Part shown: positions 12,153 to 23,084 of the stretch, piece by piece
Position numbering within the stretch: the first letter of the stretch is position 1
Layout: each line of letters begins with the position of its first letter
NCBI RefSeq assembly: GCF_037126465.1
Contig: NW_026999348.1
Coordinates: 1,168,160 to 1,232,159, forward strand
DNA length: 64,000 nt
Source of the DNA: Ornithodoros turicata
Taxonomy: Eukaryota; Arthropoda; Arachnida; Ixodida; Argasidae
Reading direction: 5' to 3'
Notes under the pieces: model-generated
Database searches by the model: none
Told to the model about the DNA's origin: nothing
Seen by the model: only the letters and a program-made list of their open reading frames with translations
Program-made: the position numbers and the translations under genes

Positions 12153-14207
12153 ATGGCAGGAATTGCTGTTGTTTCTGCCTGCTACTTGCACAATCGGCTT
12201 CCGAGTAAAGCAGTTAACAAGACTCCCTACGAGCTGTGGAACAGCAAGAAGCCGAACCTGGCACATCTGAGGATGTTTGGCAGTAGGGCTTATATGCACG
12301 TCTCAAAGGAACACCGCGACAAATGGGACGCTCGTGCCATTGAAGGGACCTTGGTAGGATACAGCGAGACACAGAAAGGATACCGTATACTAGTTGGAGG
12401 TACCAACAAGGTGAAGGTGTCACGCAGCGTTGTTATTGACGAGGCTCCAGTCATGGAGAAGTTCTGTCGTGAGTCCCAGGCGGTACCACCTACGCTAGCA
12501 CGACGAGGAGGCTGTTCATCGGACTTTATTGCGGAAGGTAACCCCTCTAATGCTGCAAATGATCCATCCGATGAAGCAGTAGTGGAAGTGCTGTCGCCAG
12601 CGCCTGCTCCGCAACAAAGCGTAGGCGCTGACGTGCAAGAAAAGGAGGTGGGAGCTAACATGCCCAGCACGTCAGCAAGGAGCAACAAAGGAGCTCCACC
12701 TGATCGGTTAGCGTACACTACCGCGCAGACTACGACAGCCCCTGATCCAGTCAGTTGGAAGGAAATGCAGAAGCTACCTCCCTCTGAAAAAGTGAAGTGG
12801 ATGACAGCGGCGAGGGAAGAGATGGACTCACTACACCAGCTTAACACTTGGGATCTTGTGCAGCTACCGCAGGGAAAACATCCATTTGGCTGCAAGTGGA
12901 TATTCAAAACGAAGCGAGATAAACAAGGGAACGTTGAACGCTACAAAGCGAGGTTGGTCGCACAAGGTTTTTCACAGAAGTACGGCGAAGACTACGACGC
13001 AACGTTCGCTCCTGTCGCAAAACTAACAACCTTACGTGTACTCCTAACCATCGCTGCGATAGAAAAGCTAAAGGTCCGACACTTCGACGTTAAAACTGCT
13101 TTCTTGAATGGCGATATCGAAGAGAATATATATATGAAGCAGCCTGAGGGATTTGTTCAGGAAGGGGAAGAGCATCTCGTTTGCAAGTTGAAAAAGTCAT
13201 TATACGGGCTTAAACAGGCCGCGAGAGCCTGGAACGTGAAGGCAAACAAGGTACTACTCGAAGAAGGCTTCAGACGTGCTCATGCCGACCCCTGCCTCTA
13301 TTCCCGAACAGTAGATGGTGCAGTGATGTATATCCTCTTGTACGTGGACGACATGCTGATATGCCACCCAAATGACTCAACTATTACTGCAGTTTGGAAG
13401 GACCTTAACAAGCATTTTGAGCTCAAAGACCTTGGTCACGTCAGTCACTACCTTGGAATTGAGATCGAGAGAAGCGGGGATAATCGCTTTCTTCTTCACC
13501 AACGGAATAGGATCACCAGCCTACTGGAGAAGTACAAGCTTGGAGAAGCTAAAGGCAGTGCCATCCCTATGGACGCGGACTATCCGAAACTCACTGGGGA
13601 TGACGACGTACTGCAGAGCAACGAGATCTATCGTCAAGCAGTTGCAGAGCTCTTGTACCTGAGCACGACAACCCGCCTGGACATAGCGTGTGGAATGGGG
13701 TACCTGTGCCGACATGTCAGTAAGCCCCGCCAGCGCGACTGGACCGCCGTTAAGAAGGTATTTCGGAACCTCAAGTACACGTTGAATTGCAAGCTGCAAC
13801 TGTCTGGGGAGGGAGGTGCAAGATTGGTATGCTACGCAGACGCAGACTGGGCAGGTGACGTCAAGGACCGTAAATCAACAAGCGGCAACTTCATTAGCCT
13901 AGGAGGAAGCCCTGTTTCGTGGTCCAGCAGGAAGCAGACATCCGTAGCGCTTTCATCAACAGAGGCTGAATACGTCTCAGCGGCGCATGCCTCACAGGAA
14001 GTGCTGTGGCTGCGACAGTTGCTCATCGACTTCGGCCACAGCATGGACGAGCCGACGTGTTTGCTGGAAGACAACCAGGGTTGCATCAAGCTGTCGGTTA
14101 ACGAAGGCATTAGCGCGAGGACGAAGCACATTGACGTACGTCATCATCATCTGCGCGACCTAGTTCACCACAGAGTCATCGACCTCCAGCACTGCCAAAC
14201 TAGCTAG
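12153..14207 (+). pseudogene. Ty1/copia Pol fragment (integrase C-terminus, reverse transcriptase, RNase H)
   Basis: A 684-residue open frame fills the centre of the palindrome. Residues 1-105 match the C-terminal part of copia integrase (YLHNRLPSKAVNKTPYELW, then LRMFGSRAYMH). Residues about 215-460 are reverse transcriptase, with KTAFLNGDIEENIYMKQPEG and the catalytic YVDD at 397-400. Residues about 555-680 are RNase H, with DADWAGD, SSTEAEY, LEDNQG and TKHIDVRHH. Gag, protease and the integrase catalytic core are absent, as are both LTRs. A TAG at 14205 precedes an in-frame ADIFTKPLP continuation, the usual copia C-terminus, so the stop is probably a point mutation. The methionine start falls exactly at the arm junction and is probably not a native start. 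Confidence 0.85.
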
Positions 14208-16889
14208 ATGGTCGCAGACATTTTTACGAAACCACTGCCGCGAGCAAGACTGTATTATCTTGTTGTTGTTATCTTGTGTTAGCCGCGTAGCGATGTCCAG
14301 TGACTCTGCTATTATTCCTGAGGTCTTAAGCCTTTTCCCTGCTCACCTAAGGAAATTTGTGTATCCCTGTCCTGTGCTTTCTTTGCGGCAATGCGTCTGT
14401 GTATGTGGCACTATCAGATAGCAGACATGAGTGTGTTTTTCTTGGTTTATTGGCATATGCTTCAGGATATGCATTCAGGATTGCCTTCAGGATATGCAAT
14501 TTTTCGCTGCTCTCTTCCTCAAATCACCGATTTTATGCAGAAGAAAGTCGCATGGTACAGCTGAGAAGAGGGTTTCTCTGATTGTTTGTTAGATGTTGTT
14601 AGGAGCTCGGTATGTTGAGGAAATCAGCTGTATCCGTGAAGAAATGCTTGCATCTGAGCGCAGGATAGGAATTCCTGAAGCACGGCACCCTCAGTGTAAA
14701 TTAATTATTTTGGATGTGAGTCTGCTTCCCTGCTTGACAAGGCTGAAATGGGAAGAGAGAAAAAATTGGAGCGCTTCATTAATAGCGATCCAAGTAATAG
14801 GGCAATTATAGTTCCCATAGAAAGTAGAATTTTAATGGGCTCCTAAAATTATAGTTTTGTAGTAGTTTTTCCAAACTGCAATGCAATAATCATTAATATA
14901 GTATACGGATGCCATCGTGTTCCCGTAAAGGCGTTCTGTCTTGTGCTTTGGCGTGCGCGAATGGAACTTTGCTCCCGGCTTTCGCGCCTTTTTGCTCGCA
15001 ATGCGCGAATGGAACTTTGCCCCCGGCTTTCGCGGCTTTTTGCTCGCAGGTGTAGCCTCAGACAATGAATGTATGTGCATAGAAAGGGTCATGTATTACA
15101 TAAGCCTGGAGGTGATGTTGAGTGGCCTCACTTATTATTTTAAGGAGCAGTGGTAGTTTGCTGTAATTCTAATGACCATGATGAGCCTTTGGGGTGAAAA
15201 TCGTTAATATGCACGGTGCTTTTTTGTTGAATTTTAATGAGAGAATGAATGTCATTAAGAGTAGGACAAAGGAAATAATCTTGCGATTCAATGAATGATA
15301 GGAGTCTTTGCCGCTGTCTTCTTCTTCAGACAGGATGTGATGACGTCACGCAGTCTGTAGCAATGTATTGACCATCACTGGAAAAAAAAAGTGTAGCAAT
15401 AGAAAAATGGTGTGTATTGCCCTGGACGGATTTATGATGGGCACTGTTTTTGAATAAGAGGAGTGCGTGTGCTTAGAAATAGTTTGATGCTGGTTTCCTT
15501 CTTTGTTTCTTTTCGCTTTTTCCCCCTTGTTGTCTGACAAACATGCACTGACATGCCTGGGCTTGTTCTGACATGCTTTCCTTCTACATGTAGATTTTTT
15601 CTTTTTGTACAAGAAATATTCTTGACGATAGTGCTGCCTTGAATGGGAGTAGAGCTATTCTTAATAATTTTGCGATTCATTTAGTTCAGAGAGTAACCGC
15701 GAGGGGGACAGGTGTGTGACTTTATTCAGGAGGAACAAAGCATCATTATTCACTTAGCTGCATGGCTCTCGGCTGGGATGGACATGTCTTGCTGAACCAT
15801 TATTTTTTCCCTGTACAGTAAGACTTTGGGAATGAAATGCTACAATCGCCTCTTTTCTGTGGTGCTCTTCTGCAATAGTTCCCTATGCAATCATTATAGT
15901 AGAATAAAGGAAATAATCTTGGGATAGTGATTCAATAAATAACAGGTCTCATGTCTAGAGCGTACGCGTCCTTGAGCCACGCACCTGCATGATGACGTCA
16001 TACCACGAGACCATTGTTTCAGGTTGACCTTGTCTAGAGGAGCATTAGTGGAAAAAAACAGGGTAGCCCTGAAACAATAGGATGACGTCACGACCAATGA
16101 GAACGGCCTGCAGGGGGCGCAAGGATTCACTTCTCTCTTGGACACTGACGGGTCTGGACACGCAAATTCTGCTCCTGGCGTTGACCGTCAGTGGAAGAGC
16201 GCAGCTTCGGTGGGGTTCTGTCTGCCTCTGATGGGGTGTGGATGTGTGGTTCGTCACTGGTGAATGGTGTTCGACGATGCAAGTGGATTTTGTGACGAGC
16301 GGATTTACAATGAGGGAATGCTGTGAACAGGAAAAATAATGGTGAGTGTCTTTTTCACTCTGTTCAAGTGTTTGTTTGTTTTCCTCTGTTGCCCAGCAGT
16401 CGTACAATTTGTCCTGACGTGTTCTGACATGCCCCGATATGCATGCTTTCCTGTGTTGACGTTTTGTATTTTTTCTTTTTTGACAAGGAACATTGTTGTC
16501 TTGACGATAGTGCTGCCCTGATTTCTGCGCTCCTGTTTACCCGTACTCTGTGTTGATTTGTTGAGTACCTAGTCCTCTTATTTGCCATTGATGGAGTTAC
16601 GTGTTAGGATATTTTGTTCTTTTGCAAGTCTCAGTTAGTTAGACTTTGGAATTCCTACGATCAGCTTTCATGCATGATGCTCTTCTGCAATAGTTTCCTA
16701 TTCAATCGTTATAGAACAATAAAGGAAATAATCTTGGTATAGTGATTCAATAAATAATATGTCCCCTGTCTAGAGCGTACGCGTCCTTGAGCCACGCAGC
16801 TGCATGATGACGTCATACTGTGGCTTCATTGTAGATTGACCAAAGGAGCATTAGTCGAAAAAAAACAGGGTAGCCCTGAGACAATAGGG

Positions 16890-16927
16890 TGACGTCACGA
16901 CCAATGAGAACGGCCAGCAAGGGGCGC
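16890..16927 (+). promoter_or_regulatory. CRE / CCAAT / CTCF-like module (right arm)
   Basis: TGACGTCACGACCAAT is followed nine bases later by CCAGCAAGGGGCGC. This is the mirror of 9533-9570 with one change in the GC box. A second copy at 16083-16120 reads CCTGCAGGGGGCGC, and a third box at 16970-16983 reads CCAGTAGGGGGCGC. Confidence 0.5.
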
Positions 16928-17384
16928 AGGAATGCTCTTCTCTCTTAGCCTCACGACCAATGAGAATGGCCAGTAGGGGGCGCAGGAATGCTCTTCACTC
17001 TTAGCCTCTCGGAGGTGGTCGCCCCAGAGGGCGCTAGGAGCGCGTATGCGTAGCGGCCGCGGAGCGGCGCCCCAGTCAGTTTCTCTCCGGCTGTCGCGGA
17101 AAGCAGACGTGCGCTCCCAGCGCTCGCTCAGTTTCTGGCTGGCTGTCACGGAGAGCAGTCGCATCGGTCTGCACTCCTACCGTGGTGAGGTGATTTGTTG
17201 TGTAACTAATGCTTTCGCCAACTTTGTTCCCGCTTTGTTTGCGATTTTCGTGCCCGTGCACGTCGGGTGCTGGTTGCTGTTGTCCGGGCATTCCCGCCAT
17301 TTTCTATCATCTTCTGCCTTGGGACTGGGAGTAGTGCTGGCGTGATTCTTAATAATTTTGTTGTGAGATTAGTTAAGAAAGTAA

Positions 17385-17445
17385 CCGCTAGGGGGTGCAG
17401 CTGTGGGGCTTTATACAGGAGAAAAAAACCATTACGAGTCAGTTT
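17385..17445 (+). promoter_or_regulatory. Possible outward-facing core promoter in the right arm
   Basis: CCGCTAGGGGGTGC (CTCF-like, 17385-17398) is followed by a TATA-type box TTTATA at 17410-17415. The arthropod initiator TCAGT lies at 17439-17443, putting the initiator A about 31 bases from the start of the box. Transcription would run out of the palindrome. The mirrored arrangement is in the left arm near 9000-9067. No downstream gene was identified. Confidence 0.35.
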
Positions 17446-18013
17446 CTGCCTGCCTCTCGGATGGAGCAGTCGCATGGTTCTGCGCTCCTGTTCTGGTGGG
17501 CTCACTTGTTGTGTAACTAATTCTTTTTGTTGTTAGCTATTGATCGTTTGCATACTCTTGCTTTCCCAGCCTCTGTATTACGAGTGTTTTTCTCCTTGCA
17601 TGCCCAGAGCTGTCCTAACTTGCCCAGACACGCCGTGATGACGTCACAGCTCACGTCGCAGGATGTCCGGAACTTGTGGTCATAGCTGCAATGCTTTGCA
17701 ACCTACCTCTGTGCTCCGTCGCCCAGCGACGGTCAGCGGCCTTTCCGGGCCGCTTTCTTCAAGATGGCGTCGTTGATCTTCAACTAAACTCCTTCTCTCC
17801 ACTCTCTCTCTATCTCTTTTTTTTATTTTTTATGACCACGTCTCTCCGGAAACGCACAGGGTGGTCTGGACACTAGTTAGGCGCTCCCCAATTAGTGTGA
17901 TGACTCATTGGATGATGCTGATTAATAGGGGTCCCAATTAGCTCTAATTGCTAATTAATGGCGTCCAGAAGCCTTGTAGCGTTTCCGGATAAACGTGGTC
18001 AGTACGTACTACT

Positions 18014-18019
18014 TACATC
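18014..18019. repeat. Right 6-base target site duplication (TACATC)
   Basis: Matches 8431-8436. It lies directly after the terminal ACTACT. Confidence 0.7.
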
Positions 18020-19305
18020 CCTTCGAGGTTGATCCTCTTATAGATGGGTGTGAATTACGTGCACATCTACATTGGTGTGTTAAGGGTGTACTAAGGGTGC
18101 AATGGTTTAAGGGCGTTTTGCCTTATTGAAAAATGATTAACAATGTCATGGAATATGAATGGCGTGTACACTGAGTCTTAATTTTCCCTCATACGAAAGC
18201 ATGTAAAACACACAAACGTTATCACGATGGTGAGTTGATACACCAAGCAATTCCTCAATTCAGTGTTTTTGTGTGTATAGCCAAATTAAACATAGACATC
18301 TCACCCTTGGTTTTGACTGGAATGCGAGCAGGGCTATCGAACTTGCAGACGCTCGCAATGTATATAGTGGCTGTTTTGCTCTTAGAAAGGAAATGCCTTT
18401 CTAAGCGAGCCTTTCCGTCGTCGTCCCATTTATGTGATGTTTAAAACTGATCTCTAAATTTAAGCGTTTTACATATATTATTATATTTATACATTATCCG
18501 TATATCAGACCGTATATTGGTCCGATATGGCACCTGTTCGTAATTGATACATTGAGAGAACACAATGTATTAGATTTTCATCTTATGTATTTACATTGGC
18601 TGATATGCATGGTAAGCTCACTACGGAACCAAAGGTGCACACGTTACAGCACACCAAAAATTGAATCAGTTTCAGCTATAGCGTATCGGCCAAATACCAG
18701 TGTAGGCCAACAAGCCGCACGTCCGCTAAGTAGATGTTACGCCCTTTCAGACGTGTATATGCGTGTGTGTTGTGAAATACACCCTGAGAGGTATATGTAT
18801 TTCATTACACCTACAAACTGTTACACTCAAAGGGGTGTGAGTTATGGTACACCCACCTTACACTGAAAAGGGTGTAAAAAGTTTAGTTTGTAAGGCTTTG
18901 TAAGCTGTGAAGGGCACAAAAGGGAAGGTATTTTTTCAATGGAAACATCAAGTAAACCAAGTACCTCTTTCCCGTTTAAAAGGTATGAGCTATAGGTTTA
19001 CCATTTATCGTTGACATGTATTAGGATTTGTGATGCACGGTTTACGGTTTCACTCAAGGCGATCGTTCAAAGACAAAACCATCTGCTTCAAAATAGTTTG
19101 ACTTTTCCATTACTGATCACAGTTCGGTCGTTCAGTTTTCCGAAGCAATCACCGCAGTGATCGAAACAAAGCGGTACAGATAAGGGCAATCCGTTTTGTT
19201 ATGTTATGTTAGGCATTCACACTGACGTTCTTCTCGTCAGTGTTTTTCGTTCGCAGGAAACGGACCCATCGAAGTCTATGGTGCTATTCACCAGTGATGG
19301 CCACT
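18020..19305. repeat. Right flank of the palindrome, partly repeat
   Basis: 18770-18890 mirrors the left flank near 8358-8436 (GGGTGTA-rich, ending GGGTGTAAAAAGTTTAGT). The remainder shows short frames only. Confidence 0.4.
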
Positions 19306-19381
19306 TCTACAGTAGTTTAACTATAACTACACTCTAAATCCGCCACCCGATATGTACCGCATGAAAAGCACCAGCGGCATG

Positions 19382-19570
19382 GCCGAGTGTGCTGCCGCCG
19401 TGTACCGCCGGCTGTGCTGTCTCAGGTTTTCCCTGGGTTTTCCGAAGACTTTCCAGACGGCACAGTTCCCCCTGAAGTCGGCCCAGCACACATACTAACC
19501 CCCACTCCTTCCTGCTGTCCTTCCTCCGTCTGTACGCCACTCACAGCCGCAGTTGCTTCGCGGCGCTAAC
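19382..19570 (+). repeat. tRNA-derived SINE, plus-strand copy
   Basis: It shares the body CAGGTTTTCCCTGGGTTTTCC, AAGACTTTCCAGAC, GAAGTCGGCCCAG and CCCCCACTCCTTCCTGCTGTCC with the minus-strand copy at 47183-48310. In that copy the upstream B-box GGTTCGAATCC shows tRNA ancestry. The tRNA-like head is degraded here. Confidence 0.65.
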
Positions 19571-20767
19571 ACTCAATCACAAAAAAAGGACCCGCACCGG
19601 GGCCAAGCGGCACACATGAGGTACAGTCCTCAACCAGCACGTACAGATCACGACCCCTGCGGAATTCAAGCGGTACAAGGGCTCCGAGACCCATCCGTCC
19701 CGACTAGGTACCTTTTAAGCGCGGTCTATAGCAGCAGTAACTCATGTGTACCACGTGTTTCCGGCGCATGAGTACGAACGCCTTCTCACGGCCTCCGTGC
19801 GAAGGCCTCCGTGCTTCCTGATTCCGAATACCAGTCAATAAATTCCCTGCAAGAATGCCGTAATGGATCAGCACTATCATTCTATCAAAGAAGTGCAATA
19901 ACTCGAACCCGTGACCGTGACGGGTCGTACATTTGGGAAGAATGCGTTTCTTGTAACCGCAGGCAAATCAGCTTGTTTTGGAACGTCGGGGAGCGAGGAC
20001 GAGTCAGCCCGGCCTTTGAAGAAACTCGTTCGACGCTTCCAAGAGTCATTTATGTCAGGAGAAGTGAAGGAGTCATTTAAGGTGCGTATTGTATCTATGA
20101 AGTAATTATTCGTCCGCACGACGCAATTTCGTTCATCTTCGCTCTGATTCCCAGTGATCCTGATCACCGGCAAGCTGAACGCAACGACTGAGGGACGGAT
20201 ACAACGAACTCTGCGCTTCATGCATGAACGTCGATGCGGGAATTAGAGAAGCCTGGATTGCACTTTACACATGCATTGCACAAGCAAGTAGGTATGTTTT
20301 TCAGGAAAGCTATTTCGGTTGTTGGATTTTTTACATTGTATTTTCTCCTAGGTTACGTCTAGGCAATGTCGTAAATGGTTGAGTCAATCATCTTCTGTGG
20401 TTGGTGTTACGTCCTGCGGAAGAAACGAAAGTTGGGGAATAACAGCAATCCAAAGGTGTGGAAGAGATATAGAAGCGTGACCACAATGCAAGCTGCAATG
20501 GTGAAGGAGAGATGCAGTGGCCAGCGTCCATCCATATACGTTGTGCCCCGTGTGTTCGGCGTTTGTGCATTATGACAATGAACGCTCGGGATGGACAAGC
20601 ATCATCCCTGAAATGGATGTAGTTTTCGAATAAAGGTATTTATTTGGGATAATTATCGTACAGTGTAGCTTCCTGGGGCTGTTAATATATCGTAGTGGAG
20701 GGGAACCACCCCGACGGGTAGGCCTACATCGCTGCGCGCTATCCGTCGTATGCCCCGCATGTGAAGG

Positions 20768-20820
20768 CGCGTGTACCTCTTAAATTTAAGAGGTACATTT
20801 TTTTTAAATGTACCTCTTGG
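20768..20820. repeat. Short palindromes built on AGAGGTACA
   Basis: TGTACCTCTTAAATTTAAGAGGTACA is a perfect 26-base palindrome. It is followed after a T-run by another TGTACCTCTT. Hairpin-forming, function unknown. Confidence 0.6.
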
Positions 20821-21039
20821 CCAAGCGATACTTAACCGTGACATATGCGTTACCTGGTTTAGAGTGTACTAACTACTCCGCGATGGAGTAGTTTAACTAG
20901 TAGTCAACTACTTTTCAGGGGAGTAGTTAAAACTATTTCTTCAAGTACTGCAATGTATTTTAACTACATCTATAACGACTTAACGTTCTCCACCAATCCC
21001 TTGAACTATCCCTTGAACACGAGAGATGTATATATTTGT

Positions 21040-21330
21040 CCTTTCTATGTTGTTCCAGCCTCAGAACATCAGTTCTCTCATGTTCAACATTTGCCGCTTG
21101 CGTCGATCCCTGTCGTATGAACGTGTGTATGAGTGCGCAAAAATGTAAGAGTGAAAGGATGATGAGTGAGAGAGAGTGACTGGTTTGTCCCTTCAGGTGA
21201 CGCACCCTTGAAGTCACTGGGGAGGTGTGTTAGCTTAGCTCAATTGGTAGAGCCCTGGACCGGAAATCCAGACGATGTGGGTTCGAGTCCTACAGCCTGT
21301 CTAACCTTTTAAGTGACTTCCATCCCTTCC
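21040..21330 (+). repeat. tRNA-like SINE, copy 1
   Basis: A tRNA-shaped segment at 21229-21306 has the A-box TAGCTCAATTGG (from 21236) and B-box GGTTCGAGTCC (21280-21290). The anticodon loop lacks the invariant U33, so it is not a working tRNA gene. About 190 bases before it (CTCAGAACATCAGTT, TGCCGCTTGCGTCGATCCC, GACTGGTTTGTCCCTTCAG) are shared with 40853-41096, which marks a dispersed family. Confidence 0.7.
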
Positions 21331-22414
21331 AATCCATTGCAGTGTTCTTTGACACCTAAATGTGAATCACAAGCAGTGATAATGATATTTAAAATATACT
21401 CTTGTGCCTGCGTCGCTTAATTCACATACTGTCGTAAAATCCACTGCCTGCCTTTTGTATATTATGCGCTGACAAAAGAGCTTGCTGCGGAAATATTTTC
21501 TATGGAGTGAAAGCTTCCGCTACGGTACGCAACATGCATAAGACGGACCATGTAGAGATTTACACTCAGTCTGCTTCGTCACAGATCAAAGCGCCACACA
21601 CAAATATTGTGGTGGGTGCTGATTTCGCCACTGTGGACCGTAAAATATTTTCGGCTAGCCATGATAATCGATCACGTAGCCACCCTATGCGTTTATGTGT
21701 ACACCAGGACTGTAACCAAGGTATTACGCAGGCCACTACGGTCGTCAAATACAAAGCTTGCGGCGGGATTCTTTCTGTGCCGACGCGATAAACTTGCAGA
21801 ATTATTCACAAAACTTGCAGATAAACTTTCACAGATTCAGATAAAGATTCACAGATAAACTTGCAGAATCACAGCAAATGAGGCTTCACTAAACAAGCAT
21901 TAAAAGTGAAGATTTAGTGCGCATGCACGGAACAACTGTTGTGCACCTTCGTTCTCATCAAACAAGAAGCTCAAGGTCTCAACGGCGATCAGACTGCAAC
22001 AGTAAGAGAGAGCGAAATTGTGCTAACTGAAAATCCGGCCATCCTGCACCGTTCTCTTTATGTCTCGTGAAGACCGCCATCACGAAAAAACATCAAGACC
22101 GAATATTACGACTTCCTCCTGTCGCTCCCAGGGGCGGTATTGCCACCGTCACGCCTCGCACGAATGAACACGACTTTCCTACACTCCCCCTCGGTCTGCA
22201 GAAGGTGAACGAAGGTTGCAGAACACCACCGAGACGAAGCCCATCAGAACCAGCAGCCCGACACAGCCACAACCAGCCGTCCATCCACGCAGATTACCGT
22301 ACTTACGCCGATGTAACAGACCATCCAGACATGAGAAGACAGTTAGCAACATCAACCAGCGAAGCTGTCCCTTCCCTGACACTCTTCACACGTACACACG
22401 GCAGTCAAGGGAAA
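21331..22414. other. No gene recognised
   Basis: It contains one arginine/proline-rich frame (22067-22414) without recognisable domains. This could be a LINE ORF1 remnant upstream of the endonuclease fragment at 23100, but nothing in it confirms that. Confidence 0.35.
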
Positions 22415-22586
22415 TAGAGAGTTTTAGTACATCGTACGCTATCGCCTTTGCGTACGTAAGGGATAGCGTTGATCATTCTGCGCACGTCCATAAGAGAAAG
22501 AGAGCTTCGCGCAGTGCGCAGAACCACCAACGCTATCTCTTACGTACGCTATCGCCTTTGCGTACGATATACTAAAACTCTCTATT
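22413..22586. mobile_element. TA-flanked MITE with flipped terminal-repeat core
   Basis: The ends TAGAGAGTTTTAGTA (22415) and TACTAAAACTCTCTA (ending 22584) are inverted repeats extending about 55 bases to GATAGCGTTG/CAACGCTATC. TA at each end is consistent with a Tc1/mariner-type duplication. A 12-base core bounded by CGTACG sits in opposite orientation in the two arms. Confidence 0.75.
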
Positions 22587-23084
22587 CTCTCTGCATTTCC
22601 TGGTGCGTCGCAACTGCTCGACGTTCAAGCACTTTTGGCATTGGAGGCATTATCTTTACAACCGCATGATGGAAATAGAAAGCCATCACGATGCAGTGGA
22701 ATCCTTGCAGAATACGTACCAAGCTCCTTGATTTTATATGTTATCGCCACCAGAACACGTTCCCTTTCATAGCTGTGGCGACATGGCATGGATGCTGGAC
22801 ATCGCGTTAATGGTTATACCATCTATCAATCTCATCAAACCTCAGAGCAGAACAGCGTTTTAGATTCGTAATGACATTGTTGCTGCACCCATACGGTCGG
22901 TTTGTCATCTCTCTTATGATTATGTCTCCTTATGATTATGTCCGCCTTGGGCACATGCTGCTGAACAGTCCCGAAGCAGCACAATGTACTGAAAGTCGAG
23001 TACAATAGGGGTGGACGGGTAGGTGGAAGGCCTTGAACAGACTTGTGAAACTAAAGAACATTGATAAAACACATACCGGCCACC
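22585..23084. other. No gene; contains an inverted copy of a LINE segment
   Basis: 22974-23016 (AAGCAGCACAATGTACTG..TAGGGGTGG) is the inverse of 23080-23122 in the adjacent LINE fragment, with one or two mismatches. Confidence 0.55.

Larger units (their letters stand above)
8437..18013. mobile_element. Giant palindromic element with Polinton-type termini
   Basis: The left arm 8437-12152 and right arm 14312-18013 are inverted copies of about 3.7 kb with scattered substitutions and small indels. The outermost bases are AGTAGTAAGTACTGACC and its near-inverse ending ACTACT. The six bases TACATC flank both ends (8431-8436 and 18014-18019). AG..CT termini with a short tandem start and a 6-base duplication are hallmarks of Polinton/Maverick integration. 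None of the Polinton genes is present in the arms. The 2.2-kb centre is a Ty1/copia fragment. I interpret it as a non-autonomous derivative with greatly extended inverted repeats. Mirrored small frames in the arms (up to about 145 residues) are not conserved in frame and are left unannotated. Confidence 0.75.
14312..18013. repeat. Right arm of the giant palindrome
   Basis: Inverted copy of 8437-12152 differing by substitutions and small indels, so it is not an exact assembly mirror. For example, there is extra sequence near 14460-14500, and the arms differ in the poly-pyrimidine run near 10530 (left) against 15900 (right). It contains the six mirrored TGACGTCA octamers (15341, 15993, 16083, 16808, 16890, 17639). 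Confidence 0.8.
19306..20976. mobile_element. GTAGTT-motif element split by an inserted element
   Basis: GTAGTTTAACT-type motifs at 19313-19330 and again at 20855-20965 (AACTACTCC, GGAGTAGTT, AGTAGTCAACTAC) look like one motif-rich element interrupted by a 1.5-kb segment. The interrupting segment has ends TACACTCTAAA (19325) and TTTAGAGTGTA (ending near 20862). Family unknown. Confidence 0.45.

Noticed and set aside
12290..12907. 205-residue minus-strand frame within the copia fragment
   Set aside because: Antisense shadow of the pol frame without its own motifs.
8437..18013. Giant palindrome as an assembly artefact
   Set aside because: The arms differ by substitutions and indels (for example near 14460-14500 and 10530 against 15900), and the ends carry a duplication, which an inverted read-through artefact would not produce.
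21229..21306. Functional tRNA gene
   Set aside because: The A- and B-boxes are good, but the loop lacks U33 and the segment is part of a dispersed repeat shared with 40853-41096.
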